Assembly (NCBI GenBank): GCA_042408925.1
Contig: JBHOQO010000015.1
Coordinates: forward strand, 1-18,301
Length of the DNA: 18,301 nucleotides
Direction: 5' to 3'
DNA from: BPIH01 sp042408925
GTDB lineage: Bacteria > Chloroflexota > Limnocylindria > Limnocylindrales > CSP1-4
Shown here: positions 1 through 8,231 of the stretch, piece after piece
How the letters are laid out: each line of letters starts with the position of its first letter
Position numbering within the stretch: the first letter of the stretch is position 1
Program-made: the position numbers and the translations under genes
Notes under the pieces: generated by a model
What the model saw: only the letters and a program-made list of their open reading frames with translations
Told to the model about the DNA's origin: nothing
Database searches by the model: none

Positions 1-138
1 CTCCGCCGGGAGCTCGCCGCCCGGGACGGCTCCCGGTTCGACCTGCGGGCCTTCCACGATGAGCTGCTCGGCCACGGCTCGCTCCCGCTGGCGACGCTCG
101 CCCGGGAGCTCCCGACCTGGCTCGCCGCCGCGGTCTAG
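1..138 (+). CDS. C-terminal fragment of a DUF885-family protein
   Basis: An open frame enters from the left edge and ends at TAG 136-138, giving the last 45 residues of a protein whose start lies outside the window. The visible tail contains FDLRAFHDELLGHGSLPL, which matches the usual C-terminal signature of DUF885 proteins (a Phe-His-Asp followed shortly by a Gly-(S/A)-Leu-Pro-Leu turn). DUF885 proteins are metallopeptidase-like, but the zinc-binding part is not in view, so nothing can be said about activity. The family call rests on recall of the motif only. Codon usage (CTC, GAG, CGG) is the same as in the complete genes downstream. Confidence 0.6.
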   Translation, partial: LRRELAARDGSRFDLRAFHDELLGHGSLPLATLARELPTWLAAAV

Positions 139-1032
139 CCGTCACCGGTTTACCTTGACACGCTCCCCTTCGGGCGGGACGCCCTCGTCGCCGCGCAACT
201 GCGGCAGCCGTCGTTACCGTCCGCCGGCGTAGGGTGGTTCGGCTCCTCGGACCGGCCCGAGCCGCCGCCAGCCTGCGGGCCCGCGGTTGCTGTCATATTC
301 CCGCCAGGCGCGCGCTATCGCGGTCGAATCGGCGTCCGAGGCTGGTTCGGGCGGGGAGCCGGTCGGCGACCGAGCGGCGCCGAGCATGACAGCGGGGCAG
401 GGGAGGCGTGCCGGGTGCCGTCCGGGGGCGACGTCGCGGACACACGCCCGTGCCACGAGCATATGGCAACGAACCGGGCGAGATCGAGGCTCCGGGCTGC
501 CCGGTGACGCCGCTGCGTCCGCCCCGCCGAGCGTGGCGCGCCGGCCGATGCCGTTCCAGCCGGCCCTTCCGCGCGGCAGCGGTCCGGATAACGCGCGCCT
601 CACGGGAACATGGCAGAGGTCGGCGGGGGCCTCGCCCCGACGTGCCGTACCGTCGGGGCGATCTCGGCGTGTCGGTGCCGCGGCGGGGGACCGTCATCCC
701 GCACGAGGCGTCGCCGGCGGGCTGCGCCACCCGCGATACCCGAGGCGCCGAGAAGTGCGCATTCCTTCCGAAGACACGGCGTGACATCGGATTTCGCGTC
801 CATCCGGCGGGCACACACCGAGATTCGTGTTGACGCGGCCGTCGCCCGTGTGGCACGATGGGCGCCTCCGCGTCCCGTCCCGCGCGACGCACCGGCGGGC
901 CGTCCCGCCCGCCGGTCGGGCCGCCGGCGGGGCCCGCGCCGAACCGAGCACGGCGCGGACCGAACCGCCGAGGCGCACCGCCGATGGGAGCCGCGGCCGC
1001 CGATCCACAGGGGACGACAGCAGGGAGCGATC
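139..1032. other. Long gene-free stretch (about 890 nt)
   Basis: I find no supported gene here. Frames open on both strands are Arg/Pro/Ala-rich, carry no recognisable domain, lack Shine-Dalgarno sequences and do not show the strong G/C third-position pattern of the real genes next door. A TTGACA at 154-159 has no good -10 partner at 16-19 nt. The only convincing signal is the promoter-like pair at 830-859 near the right end. The stretch could hold a long 5' leader, an unrecognised RNA or the remains of a decayed gene. Confidence 0.5.
830..859 (+). promoter_or_regulatory. Candidate sigma-70-type promoter of the aminotransferase/IclR pair
   Basis: TTGACG at 830-835 is followed after 18 nt by CACGAT at 854-859. 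The same style of promoter (TTGACG, 17 nt, GACGAT) precedes the cNMP-binding gene on the other strand at 18075-18103. Transcription would start near 866, leaving a leader of about 165 nt before the ATG at 1033. This is called by eye only. Confidence 0.4.
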
Positions 1033-2403
1033 ATGACCGAACCGAGCACCACGAGCACCCAGCCCACCCTCCGCCGCGAGCGCCAGCTCGCCATGTACCG
1101 ACACGCCTCCCGGATCATGCCCGGCGGCACCGACTCGAACTTCCGGGCCTGGGGCGAGTCGACGATCTACGTCGATCGCGGCGAGGGCGGCCTCGTCTGG
1201 GACATCGACGGGAACGAGTACGTCGACCTCCGGATGGGCTACGGCCCCGTCATCCTCGGCCACGCCGACCCGCGGGTCGACGACTACGTGAACGAGCGGA
1301 TGCGCCGCGGCGTCAGCTTCTCGCTGACGAGCGAGGACGAGGTCCGGGCGGTCGAGCTCCTCTGCGAGCTGACCGGCTGGGTCGAGATGGCCCGGCTGAC
1401 GGTCTCCGGGACCGAGGCGACGATGCACGCGATGCGGGTCGCCCGCGCCTACACCGGCCGGAACAAGATCGTGAAGTTCGAGGGCCAGTATCACGGCGTC
1501 CACGACTACGCCCTCATCTCGGTCCTGCCGAACGACGTCGGCGAGCTCGGCGATCCCGACAACCCGGTCCGCCTCGCCTGGGGTCGGGGGATCCCGGCGG
1601 CCGTCGCCGAGACGATCATCCCGGCCCGCTACAACAACCTCGAGGTCCTCAGGCGGCTCTTCGAGCGGGAGGGGCACGACATCGCGGCGATCATCGTCGA
1701 GCCGGTCCTTGGCAACGCCCAGGGGATCATGCCCCAGCCCGGCTTCCATGCCGCGATGCGGGAGCTGACCCGCGAGTTCGGGATCCTCCTCATCTTCGAC
1801 GAGGTGAAGACCGGCTTCCGGTTCGCGAAAGGCGGGGCGGCCGAGTACTTTGGGGTGACGCCGGACCTGGCGACGTACGCGAAGGCGATGGGGAACGGCT
1901 ACCCGGCCGCCGCCTTCGGCGGCCGCCGCGAGGTCATGAGCGTCCTGCCGAGCCAGGTCAGCCACGGCGGGACGTACGCCGGCAATCGGGTCGCGGCGGC
2001 CGCCGCCGTCAAAACCCTCGAGATCCTCCGCGATACCCCGGCCCTCGAGACGATCCGACGGACCGGCGAGGCGATCCAGGCCGGGATCCGCCAGGTCATC
2101 GAGGCAAAGGGGATCCCCTTCATCTTCACCGGCCACCCGTCGATGTTCGGGATCATGTTCACCGAGCGGGTCCCGACCGAGTACCGCGACTGGGCGAACA
2201 CCGACCACGAGCTCTACGACGCCGTCGCCGTCGGGATGCACGCCCGGGGCGCGATGCCCGAGCCCGACAGCCGCGAGCCGTGGTTCATCTGCGAGGCCCA
2301 CAGCCGGGGCGACATCGTCGATCGGGTCGTCTCGATCTTCGCCGACAGCTTCCACGCCGCCCTCGAGGCCCGAGCCCGGGGCCGGGCCGCCGTCGCCGGC
2401 TGA
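1033..2403 (+). CDS. Class III PLP aminotransferase (glutamate-1-semialdehyde aminomutase-like)
   Basis: 456 aa cytoplasmic PLP enzyme of fold type I. The ATG at 1033 has AGGGAG at 1022-1027, 5 nt upstream. The frame stays open further upstream, but that part is Arg/Pro-rich junk without family similarity. Visible motifs are the PGG near residue 30, the phosphate-binding SGTEAT (126-131), the GSA-like KFEGQYHG (148-155), IFDEVKTGFR with Asp256 for the PLP ring nitrogen, and AKAMGNGYP with Lys284 as the Schiff-base lysine. It resembles HemL, but the N-terminal 'GGVNSPVRA' of true HemL is GGTDSNFRA, and the loop after the lysine is GNGYP rather than the HemL-type GGG. I therefore read it as an aminotransferase of unknown amino-acid substrate. 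The IclR gene 16 nt downstream suggests a catabolic role under local control. Confidence 0.93.
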   Translation: MTEPSTTSTQPTLRRERQLAMYRHASRIMPGGTDSNFRAWGESTIYVDRGEGGLVWDIDGNEYVDLRMGYGPVILGHADPRVDDYVNERMRRGVSFSLTSEDEVRAVELLCELTGWVEMARLTVSGTEATMHAMRVARAYTGRNKIVKFEGQYHGVHDYALISVLPNDVGELGDPDNPVRLAWGRGIPAAVAETIIPARYNNLEVLRRLFEREGHDIAAIIVEPVLGNAQGIMPQPGFHAAMRELTREFGILLIFDEVKTGFRFAKGGAAEYFGVTPDLATYAKAMGNGYPAAAFGGRREVMSVLPSQVSHGGTYAGNRVAAAAAVKTLEILRDTPALETIRRTGEAIQAGIRQVIEAKGIPFIFTGHPSMFGIMFTERVPTEYRDWANTDHELYDAVAVGMHARGAMPEPDSREPWFICEAHSRGDIVDRVVSIFADSFHAALEARARGRAAVAG

Positions 2404-2419
2404 CCGGAGGGCAGGGGCG

Positions 2420-3190
2420 GTGGCGGTCGACGGGAGCGCGGTCCGATCCGTCGATCGGGCCGCGGCGCTCCTCCTCGCCCTCGGCGACCACCAGGGGGCG
2501 GCGGGCGTGAGCGAGCTCGCCCGCCGCCTCGGCCTCCACAAGTCGACGGCCTCCCGTCTTCTCGCGACCCTCGAGCGCCGGGGGCTCGTCGAGCAGGACA
2601 GCGAGACCGGCAAGTACCGGCTCGGCATCGTCGTCATCCGCCTCGCCGAGCATGCCGAACGAACCCTCGATCTCCGGGCCATCGGGCTCCCCGAGCTCGA
2701 GCGGCTCGCCCGGCGGGTCCATGAGACGGCCGGACTCGCGATCGCCGACGGCGGCGAGCTCGTCTGCGTCGCCCAGGTCGACGGCCCGAACCTCGTGGCC
2801 GTCGGCGACTGGACGGGCCGGCGCGGGCCGCTTCATGCCCTCGCCGCCGGGAAAGTGATCCTCGCCGCCCGGCCGGAGCGGGACCTCGCCCGGCTCGTCC
2901 GGCAGGGACTGGCGGCGTACACGGAGCGGACCCTCGTGACCCTGGAGCCGCTCCTCGAGGACCTGGCCCGGACCCGGCGGCGCGGCTACGCCACCGCCTT
3001 CGGCGAGTACGAACGGGGCCTCAACAGCATCGCCGCGCCGGTCCGGGACGCCCGCGGCCAGGTCGTCGCGGCGGTCCAGATCTGGGGCCCGGCCTTCCGG
3101 GTCTCCTTGCGACGGGTCCCCGAGCTGGCCGCCGCGGTTCGCGAGACCGCCGACCAAATCAGCCGCCGGCTCGGCGCCGTCGACGGCTGA
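2420..3190 (+). CDS. IclR-family transcriptional regulator
   Basis: 256 aa DNA-binding regulator. The start is GTG at 2420 with GGAGG at 2406-2410, 9 nt upstream. An N-terminal winged helix-turn-helix covers about residues 7-65. Its recognition helix is near 38-52 (LHKSTASRLLATLERRGLVE, the classical IclR signature), and KYRLG follows in the wing. Residues about 80-250 form the IclR effector-binding domain, with HETAGLAIADGG, LHALAAGKVILA and the late RGYATAFGEYERGLNSIAAPV segment typical of the family. The gene begins 16 nt after the aminotransferase stop on the same strand, so the two are probably one transcript. It likely responds to the substrate or product of that enzyme; the ligand is unknown. 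Confidence 0.95.
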   Translation: MAVDGSAVRSVDRAAALLLALGDHQGAAGVSELARRLGLHKSTASRLLATLERRGLVEQDSETGKYRLGIVVIRLAEHAERTLDLRAIGLPELERLARRVHETAGLAIADGGELVCVAQVDGPNLVAVGDWTGRRGPLHALAAGKVILAARPERDLARLVRQGLAAYTERTLVTLEPLLEDLARTRRRGYATAFGEYERGLNSIAAPVRDARGQVVAAVQIWGPAFRVSLRRVPELAAAVRETADQISRRLGAVDG

Positions 3191-3244
3191 GCGGCGGGGC
3201 CGGCCCGGCCCGCCCGGCCCGCCGGGCCCGCCGGGGCTCGAGTC

Positions 3245-3260
3245 GACGCCCCGCGGCGTC
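3245..3260. terminator. Short hairpin after the IclR gene
   Basis: GACGCC (3245-3250), a CCGC loop and GGCGTC (3255-3260) form a perfect 6-bp stem. It follows an extremely GC-rich run (3191-3238) of GGCCC/GCCGG motifs that can also fold. There is no T-run, so it is only a weak candidate for a terminator between the IclR gene and mscS. Confidence 0.25.
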
Positions 3261-3282
3261 CGGTCGCCGGGCCCGACCCTGG

Positions 3283-3288
3283 TAGGCT
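3283..3288 (+). promoter_or_regulatory. -10-like TAGGCT 6 nt before the mscS ATG (leaderless type)
   Basis: TAGGCT is separated from the ATG at 3295 by only TGGGCC. No Shine-Dalgarno is present. With a start of transcription about 7 nt past the hexamer, the mRNA would begin at or next to the A of the ATG. No good -35 is visible. Confidence 0.45.
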
Positions 3289-3294
3289 TGGGCC

Positions 3295-4233
3295 ATGCCG
3301 AACCTGAGCCGCATCGACCTCGACGCGCTCCTCACCGAGTACGGCGGCCGACTCCTCGCCGTCGCCGTCATCGTCGCCGCGGCGATGGTCGTCGACCGCG
3401 TCGGCCGGATCCTCATCCACCGGGCCGTCGAGCACGCCCTCGATCGACCGGCCGCCGACAGCACCGCCGCCGAGCTCTCGGCGATGGAGCGTCGGAAGCG
3501 GGTCGAGACCCTCGATTCCTTCTTCGTCAAGCTCCTGCGGGGCGTCGTCGTCGTCGTCGCGATCCTCCTCGTCCTCAACACCCTCGGGCTTCTCGCCGCC
3601 TTGGCCGGGCTCAGCCTCATCGGCGCCGGCCTCGCCTTCGGGGCGCAGAACACGATCCGCGACTTCCTCAACGGGGCGTTCATCCTCCTGGAGAACCAGT
3701 ACGCGAAGGGCGACGTTGTCCGGATCGCCGGGGTCGCCGGGAGTGTCGAGGACTTCAGCCTCCGGCGGACGACGCTTCGCGACCTCGACGGGACCGTCCA
3801 CGTCGTTCCCAACGGGGCGATCACCGTCGCCTCGAACCTGACTCGGACCTGGGCCCGAATCAACGAGAACGTCCCGATCGCCTACGAGGCTGACCTCGAC
3901 CGGGCCATCGAGGTCATCGACGCCGTCGGCCAGGAGATGGCTGCCAGCGAGGTCTGGCGGCGCCGGATCCTCGAGGCGCCACGAGTCATCCGCGTCGAGC
4001 AGCTCGGCGACAACGCCGTCGTCCTCAAGATCCTCGGCACGGTCCGGGCGGCCGACCAGTGGGAGGCGGCCGGTGAGCTCCGACGCCGCCTCCTCGAGGC
4101 GTTCCGCGAGCACGGCATCGAGATCCCGTATCCAAGGCGGGTGGTCGTGACGAGGACCGCCGGGAGCGGCGACGACGAGGTCGGACGAACCGGCGAGGGA
4201 ACAGATTCGCCGCCCGCCGCCTCGCCTTCGTAG
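3295..4233 (+). CDS. MscS-type small-conductance mechanosensitive channel
   Basis: 312 aa inner-membrane protein expected to release solutes on hypo-osmotic shock. There are predicted membrane segments near 19-37 and 83-104, then the pore-lining Gly/Ala-rich helix (about 104-122, LAGLSLIGAGLAFGAQ). GAQNTIRDFLNG (116-127) marks the helix bend found across MscS proteins. The beta domain follows (about 135-182: KGDVVRI, GSVEDFSLRRTTLRD, VPNG). The cytoplasmic alpha/beta domain runs to about 285, and the last 25 residues are Gly/Asp/Ser/Pro-rich and look disordered. The start is ATG 3295, with no Shine-Dalgarno but a -10-like hexamer next to it. The short topology (one clear helix before the two-helix core) is within the range for bacterial homologues. 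Acs follows on the same strand. Confidence 0.93.
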   Translation: MPNLSRIDLDALLTEYGGRLLAVAVIVAAAMVVDRVGRILIHRAVEHALDRPAADSTAAELSAMERRKRVETLDSFFVKLLRGVVVVVAILLVLNTLGLLAALAGLSLIGAGLAFGAQNTIRDFLNGAFILLENQYAKGDVVRIAGVAGSVEDFSLRRTTLRDLDGTVHVVPNGAITVASNLTRTWARINENVPIAYEADLDRAIEVIDAVGQEMAASEVWRRRILEAPRVIRVEQLGDNAVVLKILGTVRAADQWEAAGELRRRLLEAFREHGIEIPYPRRVVVTRTAGSGDDEVGRTGEGTDSPPAASPS

Positions 4234-4236
4234 AAT
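4231..4236 (+). promoter_or_regulatory. -10-like TAGAAT overlapping the mscS stop codon, upstream of acs
   Basis: TAGAAT has its first three bases as the TAG stop of mscS (4231-4233). Transcription would start near 4243, giving a leader of about 46 nt to the acs GTG at 4289. No convincing -35 is visible. It places an ATG at 4235 inside the -10, arguing that this ATG is not the acs start. Confidence 0.4.
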
Positions 4237-4272
4237 GGGGCGCCACGAGTCCGGTCGATCGTCGCAGCCTTC

Positions 4273-4279
4273 GGAGGAG
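4273..4279 (+). promoter_or_regulatory. Shine-Dalgarno that sets the acs start
   Basis: GGAGGAG lies 9 nt before GTG 4289. The alternative in-frame ATG at 4235 has no such site. Confidence 0.75.
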
Positions 4280-4288
4280 CACCGTCCC

Positions 4289-6271
<1,983 letters not shown>

Positions 6272-6276
6272 GGCCC

Positions 6277-6930
6277 GTGCCCTTCGGCTTCCTCCGCCGT
6301 CGGCCCGCGAACCCGCCGGGCGAGCCGGGCGCCGGTGCCGGGCCGGCCCCGCCCGAGGGGAGCCGGGGGATCGCTTTCGATGCCCTCACCGAGGAGTGGC
6401 GCCTGGTCGGGACGATGCACGTCGTCGGTCGCCTCTCGGACGCCCTGAACCGCCGGGAGACGATCGCCATCAGCGACGTCCACTGGGCGCCCATCGACGA
6501 CCCCGATGCCCTCGCCGCGGTCCCGGGCTTGAAGGCCGTCGACCCGTACGACCTCATCGTCGCCCTCGCCGGACCCGACAGCGTCCCGCCGATGTCAGAG
6601 GCCGAGCGCGAGGCGCACCGGGTCCACAAGGTCCCGTACGACGTCGCCCTCGAGGCCCCGCCGTTCCGGGTCGTCGGGACCGTCTACCTCTACCCGGGGA
6701 CCGAGCCCGAGCGCCTCCTCGACCGGGCGACCGAGATGTTCGTCGCGGCGACCGACGCCTACGTCTTCGTCGGCGGGCGGGAGCTCGAGTGGGCGCGCGG
6801 GCAGACCGTCCTCGTCAACCGCTTCTACCTGCGGGGCATCGAGCAGATCGATCGCCGAACGCTCCAGCGGGTCGTGCCGCTCCCCGGGCAGCCGCTCGGC
6901 GGAACGAGCTGGCGCGAGCGGGCGCGCTGA
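6277..6930 (+). CDS. Unrecognised protein with two similar small domains
   Basis: 217 aa. GTG 6277 lies 5 nt after the acs stop, with AGAGGAG at 6262-6268 (8 nt spacing) inside the end of acs, so it is translationally coupled. After a basic FGFLRRRP start and a Pro/Gly-rich linker (10-30), residues 41-100 and 129-190 look like two copies of one small beta-rich domain. WRLVGTMHVVGRLSDALNRR in the first parallels FRVVGTVYLYPGTEPERLLD in the second, each followed by a predicted strand ending near an Asp-Ala/Asp-Val. The first copy carries the R-L-S-D-x-L-N motif. There is no signal peptide, membrane segment or catalytic motif. I do not recognise a function. The position suggests a link to acetate metabolism or simply a shared transcript. 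Confidence 0.8.
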   Translation: MPFGFLRRRPANPPGEPGAGAGPAPPEGSRGIAFDALTEEWRLVGTMHVVGRLSDALNRRETIAISDVHWAPIDDPDALAAVPGLKAVDPYDLIVALAGPDSVPPMSEAEREAHRVHKVPYDVALEAPPFRVVGTVYLYPGTEPERLLDRATEMFVAATDAYVFVGGRELEWARGQTVLVNRFYLRGIEQIDRRTLQRVVPLPGQPLGGTSWRERAR

Positions 6931-6946
6931 CCGAGTCGGGACCCCG

Positions 6947-6962
6947 TCCGGACCGAACCGGA
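6947..6962. terminator. Weak hairpin between convergent genes
   Basis: TCCGG (6947-6951) and CCGGA (6958-6962) form a 5-bp stem with a 6-nt loop in the 32-nt gap between the forward gene ending at 6930 and the reverse gene ending at 6963. There is no T-run on either strand. It could slow both polymerases, but support is slight. Confidence 0.2.
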
Positions 6963-8222
6963 TCAGACCCGAGCCGGCTCGCCGGTCGCCTCGCGGGCGA
7001 GCGGCCGCGGCCGGCCGAAGAGGCCGAAGATGGAGCGCTTCGCCGGCTCGCGGCGGGGGACCCCGAGGATCCGGTCGGCGAGGGCCTCGAAGTCCTCGGT
7101 GACGGCCTCGCGCGGGTAGCGCTCGACGACGGTCCGCCCCTCGTTCGCGGCCCGGACGAAGAGGAGCCCGCCGGAGCGGATGCAGGCGACGGCCGGCAGG
7201 CCGATGGTCCGCTCGATGTCGGCGACCGAGACGCCGCTGTTCGCCCGGTTCACGACGAGGGCGAGCCGGGCGCCGATCTTGAGCTGCTCGGCGACCTCGC
7301 GGAACTGAACGGCCGCCCGGAGCGCCGGGACGTCCGGCGTCACCGGGACGAGGATCCGGTCGGCGACCCCGAAGATCGCCCGGTTCAGGGGGCTGTACGA
7401 GGGGTGGAGGTCGACGACGACGATCTCGGCGTGGGCCCGAGCCCCCTCGACGGCCGCGGCGACGCGGGTCGGTTCGAGGACCTCGACGGCGAGCGGGCTC
7501 GAGGTCAGGCTCGCCACCGACAGGCCGCTCGGGTGGGCCGCGGCGACCTCGACGAGGGCCCGCGACGGGTCGCCGGCGGTCCCCTCGCGCCAGGCGTCGG
7601 CGAGGGTCACGATCTGGTCGAGGCCGAGGGACGTCGCGACGTGGCCGGTCACCGTATCGGCGTCGACGAGGAGAACCTTCTTCGACCGGCGGACCGCGAG
7701 GGCCGCCGCGAGGTTCGTGGCGATCGTCGTCTTGCCGACGCCGCCCTTGGCGTTGAAGACCGCGACGACCCGCCCCCGCCGGCGCCAGATCGTCGGGTCG
7801 ACCGGGCCGTGCTCGACGATCTCACCCTCGGCGGCGGTCGTCGGGGTCTGGGAGCGGATACACATCGCCTCGATCCGCCAGCGAACCGACTCGGCCGTGT
7901 ACGGCCGGCTCATGTACTCGTCGGCCGAGGAGACGGCGGCGGTCAGCTCGGCGAGGCGCTCGAGCATGGCCGGCGGGACGACGATGAGGGCCGGGATCGC
8001 CCGGCCGTTCTCGTGGAGCAGCGCGTGCTCGTCGAGGAGGGCGTCGAAGTCGGTCTCGCCGTCGAGGACGGCCACGGCGACCTCCGTCCCGGCGTCGAGG
8101 AGTGCCGCCAGCTCGGCCGGTCGCTGCACGGTGGCGACGGCGTAGCCGGCGTCGCGGAGCTCGGCGGCGACGGCCTCGGCCTCGCTCGGCGGGAGGGCAA
8201 CGGCGATCGTGGGTCGGAGCAT
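6963..8222 (-). CDS. CpaE/MinD-like ATPase with degenerate receiver domain
   Basis: 419 aa. Residues 1-120 look like a response-regulator receiver fold (TIAVALPP, AVLDGETDF with Asp54 at the acceptor position, SRPYTAESV where a Lys-Pro would be expected), so it is probably a pseudo-receiver. Residues 150-390 are a ParA/MinD-type ATPase. They have the deviant Walker A AKGGVGKTT (158-166, both lysines present), Walker A' LLVDADTVTG (184-193), the switch-II-like VVVDLHPSYSPLN, and RILVPVTPDVPALRA. A receiver plus MinD-type ATPase is the architecture of CpaE/TadZ, but no tad pilus genes are in view. The ATG start lies 9 nt after the stop of the upstream coiled-coil gene, with GAGGCGG in that gap, so the two form one operon. 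The tail (about 392-419) is basic and Pro-rich. Likely role: dimerises on ATP and positions a partner on the nucleoid or membrane. Confidence 0.9.
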   Translation of the reverse strand: MLRPTIAVALPPSEAEAVAAELRDAGYAVATVQRPAELAALLDAGTEVAVAVLDGETDFDALLDEHALLHENGRAIPALIVVPPAMLERLAELTAAVSSADEYMSRPYTAESVRWRIEAMCIRSQTPTTAAEGEIVEHGPVDPTIWRRRGRVVAVFNAKGGVGKTTIATNLAAALAVRRSKKVLLVDADTVTGHVATSLGLDQIVTLADAWREGTAGDPSRALVEVAAAHPSGLSVASLTSSPLAVEVLEPTRVAAAVEGARAHAEIVVVDLHPSYSPLNRAIFGVADRILVPVTPDVPALRAAVQFREVAEQLKIGARLALVVNRANSGVSVADIERTIGLPAVACIRSGGLLFVRAANEGRTVVERYPREAVTEDFEALADRILGVPRREPAKRSIFGLFGRPRPLAREATGEPARV

Positions 8223-8231
8223 CGGGCCGCC

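Noticed and set aside
1033..2403. Aminotransferase as true HemL (glutamate-1-semialdehyde aminomutase)
   Set aside because: The N-terminal and active-site-loop signatures differ from HemL, no other haem gene is nearby, and an IclR regulator is attached.
694..2682. A reverse open frame of 662 codons opposite the aminotransferase
   Set aside because: Shadow of the aminotransferase and IclR genes, which carry unmistakable family motifs.
6963..8222. Chromosome-partitioning ParA
   Set aside because: The pseudo-receiver N-terminus and the absence of ParB or parS-like sites point to the CpaE/MinD type instead.
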